Of a stretch of DNA of 64,000 nucleotides, positions 39,585-47,380 are shown in pieces. The translations under genes were made by a program, and so were the position numbers. Source of the stretch: JAHEKO01 sp965212505 (GTDB lineage Bacteria; Acidobacteriota; Thermoanaerobaculia; Multivoradales; JAHEKO01). The stretch covers positions 2,480,001 to 2,544,000 of the forward strand of contig OZ243123.1 of assembly GCA_965212505.1 (NCBI GenBank), read 5' to 3'. How positions within the stretch are numbered: the first letter of the stretch is position 1; every line of letters starts with the position of its first letter. The notes under the pieces were generated by a model. The model was not told where the DNA came from, searched no databases, and worked only from the letters and a program-made list of their open reading frames with translations.

Positions 39585-40106
39585 ATGCGTCTAGCACACC
39601 CACAAGCACGTCACCGACTAGCAATCGCTTTCACACTCACCGTACTAGTGCAGCTCTCAACGACCGCGCAGGCGCAGCAGGTCTCGGCTGTGGTTGACAA
39701 CTACAAGACCATCACCGAGCTGCGCAAGCTCCAGCTAGACCAGCCATCTACACAGATCCTCGCGGAGGGCGACCCGCTACTCAAGGGCACCGGAGAGTTC
39801 GGTGTCCTAAGAGCAATCTGCCAGGGAGGAGCGCAGATGCAGTGTGTATCGCACTACTTGCACTTGCCGAAAAAGCCCGACCGTGGCGTAGTCGTACCGG
39901 TCTACGCTTCTTGGAAGGTCGACGAGAAGATCGATGCGAGCACTCGACAGCTCACGAGCCAACTCAACCTGCAAAAGGAGACGACGGCGGTCTTGTCCGC
40001 AACGGTCGAGGCTCTGCTGAACAAGCTCAAGGAGTTGTCAGACAGAGTGGAGGCTCTCGAGGGAGCCCCTCAGATGCCCGAAGCCACCCAGGAAGGACGG
40101 CAATAG
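39585..40106 (+). CDS. Secreted coiled-coil protein, unknown function
   Basis: A 173-residue exported protein; ATG 39585 has GGAGG upstream and begins a signal peptide ending QAQQ. The C-terminal 60 residues form a heptad-like helix (LTSQLNLQKETTAVLSATVE, ALLNKLKELSDRVEALE). One Cys pair in the middle (CQGGAQMQC). First gene of a coupled operon: its TAG overlaps the GTG of the next gene by one nucleotide. Confidence 0.7.
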   Translation: MRLAHPQARHRLAIAFTLTVLVQLSTTAQAQQVSAVVDNYKTITELRKLQLDQPSTQILAEGDPLLKGTGEFGVLRAICQGGAQMQCVSHYLHLPKKPDRGVVVPVYASWKVDEKIDASTRQLTSQLNLQKETTAVLSATVEALLNKLKELSDRVEALEGAPQMPEATQEGRQ

Positions 40107-41893
40107 TGCACGTCAAGATCTTGGCGCTTCTACTCGCGACACTGGCCTGTCTGGCTGCGCCAAAGGAGTCGGCCGGCCTCGCGGCGCAAGAACCAGCCGC
40201 TTACTATCCCTATCCAGTCGACGGAGCACTCCTCGGACAGGGCTGGGACAGCTATCTTGAACGGCCGACGACGGGCGGATGCGTGGTCGTTGAAGAACGA
40301 AGGCTGGAGAGATCTCGCTTCACGTCCAACCTGGTCGAGACGAAGTCGACCTCCAGCCTAGTCGAAAGCAAGAGTCTCGCGGTAAGTGCTGCCTATAGCG
40401 GATTCCTGTTTAGCGCCAGCGGCTCTCTCGACAAGAGCTCCAGTCGCAAAATTAACGCGGACGCCCTCCACTTTCTGTTCACCTTTGAGGCCGAGACTGG
40501 CAGCACCTTCGCCGTTGGCAGAGACACTACGCCGATCATGTCGTTCGACGACACCCCATTCAAGGAACTGGTAGACGCCACTGACAGCGACACTGCGGAG
40601 GACATCCTTGTTGCCTGGCGTCTAGACCGGCCAGATGTCTACGCTGGCAGTAGCGTCACCCTCACCACCGAGGCGCAAAAACTTCTTGATCAAGGCGGTC
40701 TGGATTTTCGAAGGCGCTGCGGGGACGGATTCGTCTCTGCGATCCACCGAGGTACCAAAATCGACTTCCTAGTCACCTACAACAGCTCGTCGCGCGCCGA
40801 GCAGGAGGCCTTTCGAGCGGAGTTAGCATCAAAAGGATTCGGTGTGAGGCTTTCGGCAACAGGGACTGGCTCTACCGAAGCCAAGGTAGTCGACAAAAAG
40901 ATCCTCATCTCGATCGACCAAGAAGGAGGCGTGCCAATAGCTCCTCCTGCGGACGCTGGTCAGCCTCTCGATCGAATCTCCTCGATTTACAACGACCCAT
41001 CGCTTCTGATCTCGTCGCCCACGGCATATCGAGTCACGGTAACCCCCTACTCAGCGATCAGCTCCCACAAGAAGGACCTACCAGCTGGTCTAGAAAGACT
41101 CGCGAGGCACTACTTTCAACTTCGAGACGTATATGCCCTAGCGCTCGGAGCACTTGAGGCTGTCGAGGCCGATCCGGCGACAGGGGCTGGCAAGATTGCC
41201 AAGGCGATGGGTGGGCAAGCTCACCTCCGAGTGCTGCTCAGTCACGTCCTCTTCGACCAGCGCATCGTTGAACAGGTCGTGACCGACTGCTACCGGGCGG
41301 GAGCTGAAGAGGCTGCTCAAGTCGAGCACGGAATCTGCACTGAAGAGCTCCTCTCCGACGCACTTGAGAAAATCTACGATCAGTACCCAGGGCGAGAGGA
41401 GGCTGAGCACTACAACGAACTGCCCGAAGAACAGATCGTCCTCGACTCCAACGAAGTCGCGTGGAGGGCCTATTGGAACAGCATCACAACGTTGGAGGAC
41501 GCCGAGAGCAAGCCAAGCCTCCTGAGAGACTTTTACCGGAGAACCTACGCCTACCTGGCAGCGACACCCTTGCCAGCTGACGCTGATGCCAAGATCGAGA
41601 CGACCACGGCCGAGGGCAGGAACGCACTTCGCAAACGGATATACGAGCTCAGACTCAACCCCTGGAAGGAGTACTCGTGCGCGCTTTCTGTGAGGGATCC
41701 GCTCTGCGTTTCGGAGCCATACCTTCAGAGGCTACTTTTTGGCCTGACCTTCGACTACCTAGAGTTCATGGGAACTCCCACGCCCAACGAAAGCCTTGTC
41801 GGCGACCTCAGAGCCAATAATCAAGACGGGCAAGCGTCACCCTCACAACTGTGGCTCTCCAAACAGGTCTTGCGAGAACTGAGCCCAGAGTGA
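40106..41893 (+). CDS. Large secreted protein, possible MACPF/perforin-like
   Basis: A 595-residue exported protein starting at GTG 40106 (GGAAGGAC upstream; signal ends SAGLAAQ). The central part has a Ser-rich strand region (FTSNLVETKSTSSLVESKSL, SASGSLDKSSSRKI) followed by CGDGFVSAIHRGTKIDFLVT, which resembles the GTHYV-GG strand pair of MAC/perforin proteins. The C-terminal 250 residues are helical. The MACPF reading is only a resemblance and needs a profile or structure search. Coupled to both neighbours (GTGA overlap at its end). Confidence 0.55.
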   Translation: MHVKILALLLATLACLAAPKESAGLAAQEPAAYYPYPVDGALLGQGWDSYLERPTTGGCVVVEERRLERSRFTSNLVETKSTSSLVESKSLAVSAAYSGFLFSASGSLDKSSSRKINADALHFLFTFEAETGSTFAVGRDTTPIMSFDDTPFKELVDATDSDTAEDILVAWRLDRPDVYAGSSVTLTTEAQKLLDQGGLDFRRRCGDGFVSAIHRGTKIDFLVTYNSSSRAEQEAFRAELASKGFGVRLSATGTGSTEAKVVDKKILISIDQEGGVPIAPPADAGQPLDRISSIYNDPSLLISSPTAYRVTVTPYSAISSHKKDLPAGLERLARHYFQLRDVYALALGALEAVEADPATGAGKIAKAMGGQAHLRVLLSHVLFDQRIVEQVVTDCYRAGAEEAAQVEHGICTEELLSDALEKIYDQYPGREEAEHYNELPEEQIVLDSNEVAWRAYWNSITTLEDAESKPSLLRDFYRRTYAYLAATPLPADADAKIETTTAEGRNALRKRIYELRLNPWKEYSCALSVRDPLCVSEPYLQRLLFGLTFDYLEFMGTPTPNESLVGDLRANNQDGQASPSQLWLSKQVLRELSPE

Positions 41894-42858
41894 GACAGCC
41901 ATCGACTCTTGCCTTCGCGGCTGCGCTTCTGGCGGCGCTCAACCTAGTCACTCCGACACTAGCGGAAGAACCCGTCACCTCGCCTCAGCGGCCAGCTGCG
42001 CGCTCGGCACCTGTGCTCAAGCACCCTGAAGCGAACATCACGCCAGGCCTCAGGTCCAGGCTATTGGCTGTGGACAACCTCCAAGGCCTGCCCACGCCAG
42101 ACCGACTCAGACCATGGGGCAGCAAGGCCTACCAACACACCGAGCAGGCCTGTCGCGGCCCATACGACCTGGATGGCTTCGGCTACCTGGACTACAGTTT
42201 TCCCAGGAGGTACTCAAACAGGCTCAGCACTGGAAAGTACCTCCTCAAAGTGCCGACCGACCTACCCCACAGTGTGGTTGACCGCCTGTACCTCACAGAT
42301 CACCAAGCCCTGCGAATCAGGAGGCAGCTCAAGGTAAGGGCAGCATACCTTAAAGCCCAGAACGACTCCGGTGAGATGCTGCTCGCTCTGATAGGAGCGG
42401 ACGCCGTCATCTCGCAGGCACCGAACAAGGCAGCCGAGTTGCTCGCCTACAAGAGGTACTGGAGCACCCCCGACAACTTTGGCAAGAAGGCGCCTCGCCG
42501 CTTGGTGGACGCCCACCGGAAGAAAGTCGGCCAAGCGCTCAAAAGGGTCCCAGGCGCACCTGGAGCTGCCTTGAGAGCCTATCTCGCACGCAGCTTCATC
42601 GGCGTGGCCGTTTTCATCGCGGCTGTCGTTCCCGTGACCACGCACAACATCGTCTATCGGAGCGAGGAACTCAGGCACATTGAAGATTTCGACACCCTAG
42701 TCAAGGAGGGGCGTGCAGTTACTAGAAGCCTCACAATAATCCCCACTCCGGAGGTCAACTTCGTTCGTCAGTCGATCCACCTCATACAACAGGACGGCGA
42801 TGAAGAGATCCCTATCGAGATGATCAGTTGTATCTCAGCACTCGCGACCGATCTGTAG
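41890..42858 (+). CDS. Secreted protein, unknown function
   Basis: A 322-residue exported protein; GTG 41890 overlaps the stop of the previous gene (GTGA). After a signal (AAALLAALNLVTPTLA) comes a basic region with CRGPYDLDGFGYLDYSFP. A hydrophobic helix lies near residue 245 (FIGVAVFIAAVVPVTT). No family recognised. Third gene in the operon. Confidence 0.6.
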   Translation: MRQPSTLAFAAALLAALNLVTPTLAEEPVTSPQRPAARSAPVLKHPEANITPGLRSRLLAVDNLQGLPTPDRLRPWGSKAYQHTEQACRGPYDLDGFGYLDYSFPRRYSNRLSTGKYLLKVPTDLPHSVVDRLYLTDHQALRIRRQLKVRAAYLKAQNDSGEMLLALIGADAVISQAPNKAAELLAYKRYWSTPDNFGKKAPRRLVDAHRKKVGQALKRVPGAPGAALRAYLARSFIGVAVFIAAVVPVTTHNIVYRSEELRHIEDFDTLVKEGRAVTRSLTIIPTPEVNFVRQSIHLIQQDGDEEIPIEMISCISALATDL

Positions 42859-42895
42859 CACTGCCCCTTGTCGAGCTCATGGAATACGGCGCGGT

Positions 42896-44077
42896 TTGAC
42901 ATACGACTCGGGTGCCACCAGACCGTGGAAGCGAGCGCCCTTACAGCGGATCAACTATGCCGCCTCCGGCAACTCGCCCCTCCTGGATCAAGTGTTTCCA
43001 CCGGCGGGCTCACGGCAGTACACCTTCGGAGACGCCGGCCACTTGGAGTTTTTCGACGCCGGTGCAAACGAAGTGGACTTCGAGGTCGACGACGAGGGCC
43101 GCGTTGAGTCGATCACGCGAGAACCGGGGGGCCAAGAGCAAGAGGACGCCGCGGCTTTCACCTATGACGGACGGAGTTTTCTGTATCGTACAGACCGTTC
43201 GCACAGCGGAGGCAGTAGCCTGGCCTACGTGGCGCCCACGTATGGCTCCGAAGGAAGGCTCTACGGGTTGGTGCGACAAGACAGTCCAACGGGACCCGTT
43301 GAGGAACTCTCGGTCTTCTACTTCGCCGGACGCCCTGTGGCACAGCTCAAGACGGTCGACCTCGAAGAAGAGCTTATCTACCTCACCACTGACCACCTCG
43401 GAACGCCGCTCTTGGCCACGGACGACGGCGGGTTCGACATCTGGGCAGGACCACTGGAGCCCTTCGGGGAGGACACCTTCCAGAACGCTCTCGGTAGTGA
43501 CGTATTCCTCAGACTGCCCGGCCAGTGGGTCGATAGCATCTGGCAAGGAGCTTCCCTAGGAGTCGATGTGTACTACAACGTGCACAGATGGTACGAGTTT
43601 GGAGCCGGAAGATATTCGCGCCCCGACCCACTCGGGATCAACGGCGGCGGACCGAATGTCTACATCTACGCGGTGCAAAGACCGCTCTTCAACACAGACC
43701 CTCTTGGCCAAGCCGTCGTCACTCAGGGATGCAGGAGCAGTGACGCGGCGAGACTGCAAGCAGCTGCTGGCGACGCAGATGCGGCTTCCCAGACTTGCTT
43801 GCCATGCGAGAACCGCGACGACTTCCGTCGCGCTATTCGAGATGACCTCGTTGTCATCTGCGATTACTTCCCGATGCCAGAAACCTGCGCTGGTACCACC
43901 CCAGCAGGCGAGGTGGTCATATTCCCAGGCGGACTCAACCGGCCCGGTCGATGCGGGTGCCTGAAATCCGTCGTGCTTCATGAGGTCTTGCACCTCATTG
44001 ACTTCGGCGACGAGAACAACATCCTTGACCAGGCACGCAAATGTTTCAGCTGTGCCCAGGGCGTAGGTGGACAGTGA
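42896..44077 (+). CDS. RHS-core protein with zincin C-terminal domain
   Basis: A 393-residue frame. Residues 150-275 are the C-terminal RHS core: TTDHLGTPLLATDDGG, YYNVHRWYEFGAGRYSRPDP and NVYIYAVQRPLFNTDPLGQ. After the DPLG junction, where polymorphic toxins switch to a variable effector, comes a Cys-rich domain ending VVLHEVLHLIDFGDEN, an HExxH zincin motif. The start is TTG 42896, with no signal and a short N-terminus, so it is a short or truncated RHS cassette. It overlaps the next gene (GTGA). Confidence 0.7.
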   Translation: MTYDSGATRPWKRAPLQRINYAASGNSPLLDQVFPPAGSRQYTFGDAGHLEFFDAGANEVDFEVDDEGRVESITREPGGQEQEDAAAFTYDGRSFLYRTDRSHSGGSSLAYVAPTYGSEGRLYGLVRQDSPTGPVEELSVFYFAGRPVAQLKTVDLEEELIYLTTDHLGTPLLATDDGGFDIWAGPLEPFGEDTFQNALGSDVFLRLPGQWVDSIWQGASLGVDVYYNVHRWYEFGAGRYSRPDPLGINGGGPNVYIYAVQRPLFNTDPLGQAVVTQGCRSSDAARLQAAAGDADAASQTCLPCENRDDFRRAIRDDLVVICDYFPMPETCAGTTPAGEVVIFPGGLNRPGRCGCLKSVVLHEVLHLIDFGDENNILDQARKCFSCAQGVGGQ

Positions 44078-44715
44078 TCAAGGTAACGCCAGCACTCCAC
44101 TGGAGAAGCAAAGCACTCATTGCCCTTTTCTGCAGTTGCGCCGCGATCAGTACTGGACTCAACGGTTGCCAGCGCGCATCTGCTGCCGACGCTCCGGTAG
44201 CAGGGTTGGTACTCGAGCTCCACGCTAGCCGGGGCGTCTATCGCGTGGGCGATCCGATCGAGATCGCCTATCGCATCGAGAACACAAGCAGAACCAGGTA
44301 CTACACGGTCTTCCCGCAGCTAAGGCCCGAGGGACTGACCTCCGCGAATTCTCCCGAATCAGAACTTGTCCTTGTAGTCACGGACGGTGACGGACGGAGG
44401 GTTCCCTACGTCGGGTTTCGTGATCTGTTCACGGTCCCGCCATCCGCGGGCTCTGGGCTAGTCCTTGTTCCAGGCGCCTTTTTCGGTCAGCGGGTCCGGA
44501 TCGAGGACGGACTCTTTGCGTATGACATCAAGCAGCCCGGTGTCTACACCATCGCGGCTGAGTTTCGGCACCGCGCGAAATCATGGGTCCGCGATTGGCT
44601 GCAGGCGGAAGCCCGCTCCGAGTCCAGTCTGCCCTACGAAGTGGATCGCGTCTTTGACGGAGTGATTAGGTCGTCGCCGATCGAAATTGAGCTGAAGTCC
44701 CGCGACTGTGACTAG
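44074..44715 (+). CDS. BsuPI-like lipoprotein, candidate immunity protein
   Basis: A 213-residue lipoprotein (signal ends STGLNGC) starting at GTG 44074 inside the RHS stop. The mature part begins with LELHASRGVYRVGDPIEIAY and YRIENTSRTRYY, the typical immunoglobulin-like strand pattern of intracellular proteinase inhibitor (BsuPI) domains. Sitting directly after a zincin-tipped RHS gene, it is a candidate inhibitor or immunity protein (inference). Confidence 0.6.
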   Translation: MIKVTPALHWRSKALIALFCSCAAISTGLNGCQRASAADAPVAGLVLELHASRGVYRVGDPIEIAYRIENTSRTRYYTVFPQLRPEGLTSANSPESELVLVVTDGDGRRVPYVGFRDLFTVPPSAGSGLVLVPGAFFGQRVRIEDGLFAYDIKQPGVYTIAAEFRHRAKSWVRDWLQAEARSESSLPYEVDRVFDGVIRSSPIEIELKSRDCD

Positions 44716-44765
44716 GCCCGCGCCGGTTGAAGCTAGCCGGGCAGCACTCCTGGATCGACAGACTG

Positions 44766-45134
44766 ATGCCTCGATTTTCGCTAGTCTTACTGATGCTGCT
44801 GACAGCTGGCTGCAGCCACCTTCACGGCCCATTCGGGCCTGTTGACGGTGTGAACTTCGCAGCCGAGAGCCGGGGCGATATTAAGCCCGGTACCTCAGTC
44901 GAGGAGTTGTTGCAGCTGCTGGGTGAACCCTACGAGCGGAGGGATACCGAGGATGGTGAGAGGTGGCACTACTACGTACGCGAAGAACGCATCATCGAGC
45001 AGAGGCTCTTCGGAATAGCGCCGGTCCAAAAGTCAAGAACCGAACGTCGCGTCTGGAACAAAGGAAACAGCGCCTCACCGAGGTGTACGTCTACGAGCAG
45101 GGGATCGACCAGGAGACGTACCAAGCCGAGCTAG
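44766..45134 (+). CDS. BamE/SmpA-like lipoprotein, C-terminus replaced by recombinase DNA
   Basis: Start ATG 44766 gives a lipobox (LMLLTAGC). The segment DIKPGTSVEELLQLLGEPYE with RWHYYVREERI is the BamE/SmpA two-strand, two-helix pattern (GxSxxELLxxLGxP). From about residue 90 the frame enters the recombinase remnant and ends as Arg/Ser-rich nonsense, so the native C-terminus was lost at a recombination joint near 45030. Confidence 0.55.
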   Translation: MPRFSLVLLMLLTAGCSHLHGPFGPVDGVNFAAESRGDIKPGTSVEELLQLLGEPYERRDTEDGERWHYYVREERIIEQRLFGIAPVQKSRTERRVWNKGNSASPRCTSTSRGSTRRRTKPS

Positions 45135-45445
45135 AGCGCACCAGAGAGCAGATCACCCTCGCGGAGATCGACTCTCGGTCAGCACGCCTTGAAGAACTCG
45201 ACATCGAAGGGGCGCTGGGGTTCGCGCGGATGGTAGCTCTGGACGCAGCTAGGCTTTGGTTGGAGGCTCCGCTCGAGCAGCGTCGCAAGCTGCAGCGGCT
45301 ACTCTTCCCTGAGGGGATCGTCTACCGAGACGGGCGAATTCTAACCCCGCTAACCTGCCCGGTCTTCAGTCAGTTGGGAGAGATTCGGACACCCGAAACA
45401 AGAATGGTGTCCCCAACGGGATTCGAACCCGTGTTGCCAGCTTGA
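45030..45445 (+). pseudogene. Large serine recombinase C-terminal remnant (right)
   Basis: Frame reads RLEQRKQRLTEVYVYEQGID, LERTREQITLAEIDSRSARL, ARLWLEAPLEQRRKLQRLLF and ends MVSPTGFEPVLPA, the tail that such recombinases acquire by reading antisense through a tRNA gene. The catalytic domain and zinc ribbon are missing. Confidence 0.8.
45251..45416 (+). repeat. Right direct repeat of the island
   Basis: Partner of 37329-37494; identical over 45330-45393. Its last 12 nt are the CCA end of the tRNA-Glu gene. Confidence 0.85.
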
Positions 45446-45481
45446 AAGGCTGGAGTCCTGACCTGGCTAGACGATAGGGAC
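45405..45481 (-). tRNA. tRNA-Glu (UUC), CCA encoded
   Basis: Minus-strand cloverleaf: acceptor GTCCCTA pairs with TGGGGAC, anticodon stem CCAGC/GCTGG with loop CTTTCAA (anticodon TTC), T arm CGGGTTCGAATCCCG, and encoded CCA. The 3' end is the island attachment site. Confidence 0.93.
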
Positions 45482-45838
45482 GGAAGTGGGGCCGACCGGG
45501 GGGTCTCACGGGGTACTCGCGTGAGAGCCCCCGGGACGGCTGGCGAAAGGATAGCCGCTTTCGATAGCGGATCGCAACGTGGTCTTTGGTGGCTGGCGAT
45601 GATCCGGATCTTGCAGCGTCTACTGGAGTCTCTTCGCGTCGCACCTCCCCCGAGAGTCGGCCGAGGCGACCGTTCCCGAGGGGCCGAGGCTGCCAGCAGC
45701 GAAGCCACCACGATCTCCCGAAAACACGGCGTTCACGCGGAATGCGAGTCCATCAGGGCGCGCGGTGCGCGGGGTACACGAGAAAGAGCTACTGACCGTG
45801 TAACCTGCGGCTCGAAGATCACGTCATACCGAAGAGCC
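45482..45838. other. Intergenic stretch with hairpin
   Basis: No gene. GGGGTCTCACG at 45500 pairs with CGTGAGAGCCCC ending near 45532 (one bulge), followed by dispersed repeat copy D. The weak GAAGAG before ATG 45839 is the only ribosome site. Confidence 0.4.
45533..45590 (+). repeat. Dispersed repeat family, copy D
   Basis: Plus-strand GGGACGGCTGGCGAAAGGAT, AGCCGCTTTCGATAGCGGAT, CGCAACGTGGTCTTTGG. Matches copy E in order: ACGGCTGGC, GGATAGCC, CTTT, GATCGC, ACG, GGTCTT. Confidence 0.55.
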
Positions 45839-47131
45839 ATGAAGAGACTGACCGCAAGCATCGCTCTGCTCGTCACGACGCTCGCCCTACCCGCTGCCGC
45901 TCAGGATTTGTACCTGACCGGCGCCAACGTCGTCGACCCCGCCAAGCGGGAGATTCGGCGAGCGAACCTCCTCGTCCTCGATGGGAAGATCGCCGGTGAG
46001 CCAGCGGGTGCTCCGTCTGATTTCAAGGGCGAAACTCTAGATGCCACCGGCAAGTGGGTCATTCCGGGTCTCGTCGACCTCCACACCCACTCCTACGGCA
46101 ACATGGCCCCAGGCAACACGTTCGACTCGACCGGCACCGCCGTCACCGCGCAGCGAATGCTGCGGGCCGGGGTGACCGCGTTTCTCGACCTGTTCGGTCT
46201 CGAAGACGCTCTCCAGACGCTCCGTGAACGCCAGCGGGCGGGCGAGGTTCCGGGAGCCGACATCTTCGCGAGTCTCTCGTGCCTCACCGCGACGGAAGGG
46301 CACTGCACCGAGTACGGCATTCCGACTCGGACCATGAACAGCCCGGAGGAGGCTCGGAGTGTCGTGGCGGATCTCGCTCTGAAGCGGCCTGACGTGGTCA
46401 AGGTCGTCTACGCGCCCACCGGCAGGATGCCGTCGGTCGACAAGGCGACGCTCGCCGCGGCGATTGCGACCGCATCGGAAAGCGGCATCAAGACGGTGAT
46501 TCACGTCAACACCTGGCAGGACGTGCGCGACGCGGTCGAGTCGGGCGCCAGCGCCGTGACGCACATCCCGTTCGACCCGATGCCGGCCGAAATCCCGCGC
46601 CTGATGGTGGAGCGCGGGGTGCGGCACATTCCCACACTCGCGGTCGAGACCGACTTCTGGCACTTCGTGTCCGATTCGAGTCCACTCGAGCGCCCGCTCG
46701 CGCGTGCTCTCGCCCCTGAGAACGTCCTGGCCGCCTACCGTAACTACGAGCTGTCGGAGGGCGACAGCGCACGCAGAACCGCCGCCCCGGAACGCGAAAA
46801 GGCAGTTCTGGCCTCGGTCAAGACGCTCTCCGACGCCGGCGTCGTCATGCTGACCGGTACCGACGCGGGCAACTTCGCCACGATCCAGGGCTACTCGATG
46901 CACCGGGAGCTGTACAAACTGGTGCAGGCTGGGCTGTCGCCCTGGCAGGCGCTGGCCGCTGCCACTGTGGACGCCGGCGAATTCCTCGGTCGGAGCTACG
47001 GCGTGTCGGTTGGGGACGAGGCAAACCTGGTCGTGCTCGAGGCCTCACCGATCGAGGACATCACGAACACCGAGTCGATCGCGCACGTCATTCATCACGG
47101 AAAACGGGTCGAGCTCGGCGGCGACAGCTGA
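45839..47131 (+). CDS. Exported amidohydrolase
   Basis: A 430-residue enzyme with signal peptide (IALLVTTLALPAAAQ). Motifs: VDLHTHSYG (HxH), VVKVVYAPTG with the probable bridging Lys, VIHVNTW and VTHIPFD histidines, MLTGTDAGN with the catalytic Asp, and YGVSVGDEANLVVLEASP at the end. Fourth amidohydrolase of the window; closest in style to the 11036-12463 enzyme but lacking a lipobox. It lies just right of the island and reads toward the selenoprotein cluster. Confidence 0.85.
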   Translation: MKRLTASIALLVTTLALPAAAQDLYLTGANVVDPAKREIRRANLLVLDGKIAGEPAGAPSDFKGETLDATGKWVIPGLVDLHTHSYGNMAPGNTFDSTGTAVTAQRMLRAGVTAFLDLFGLEDALQTLRERQRAGEVPGADIFASLSCLTATEGHCTEYGIPTRTMNSPEEARSVVADLALKRPDVVKVVYAPTGRMPSVDKATLAAAIATASESGIKTVIHVNTWQDVRDAVESGASAVTHIPFDPMPAEIPRLMVERGVRHIPTLAVETDFWHFVSDSSPLERPLARALAPENVLAAYRNYELSEGDSARRTAAPEREKAVLASVKTLSDAGVVMLTGTDAGNFATIQGYSMHRELYKLVQAGLSPWQALAAATVDAGEFLGRSYGVSVGDEANLVVLEASPIEDITNTESIAHVIHHGKRVELGGDS

Positions 47132-47236
47132 GAGCCCCTCTCCTCTGCTCGAGTCGCATATGCGGCCAAGAAAACCACCTCTCCCATTCGTGAGGTAGAG
47201 GCCTGCGATCTGTTCCCGGGCACCTTTGGCCTAAAG

Positions 47237-47315
47237 CGCCGGCGACGGCTGGCAAGGGGATAGCCACTTTTGGAGGGCTGATCGCGACGGGGTCTTGCGC
47301 CGTGGCGGTCTGATG
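47237..47315 (+). repeat. Dispersed repeat family, copy E
   Basis: Plus-strand GCCGGCGACGGCTGGCAAGG, GGATAGCCACTTTTGGAGGG, CTGATCGCGACGGGGTCTTG. The opening GCCGGCGACGGC links it to copies A and B (minus strand), the rest to copy D. Confidence 0.55.
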
Positions 47316-47380
47316 ACAGCAAGCGGTCGCGTGTTCCTTAGACGACAGCTCGGGTGTTCCGCTCGGGGCATAATGCCGCC

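Larger units (their letters stand above)
37105..45481. mobile_element. Genomic island at tRNA-Glu with serine recombinase remnants at both ends
   Basis: Both ends carry the 3' part of a large serine recombinase gene as direct repeats of 166 bp (37329-37494 and 45251-45416). The right copy runs into the 3' end of a tRNA-Glu gene; the left copy ends in the same CCA-end sequence (TGGTGTCCCCAA). Cargo: SEFIR-vWA gene and a packed operon of secreted proteins. No intact integrase remains, so the island is probably fixed. Confidence 0.7.
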
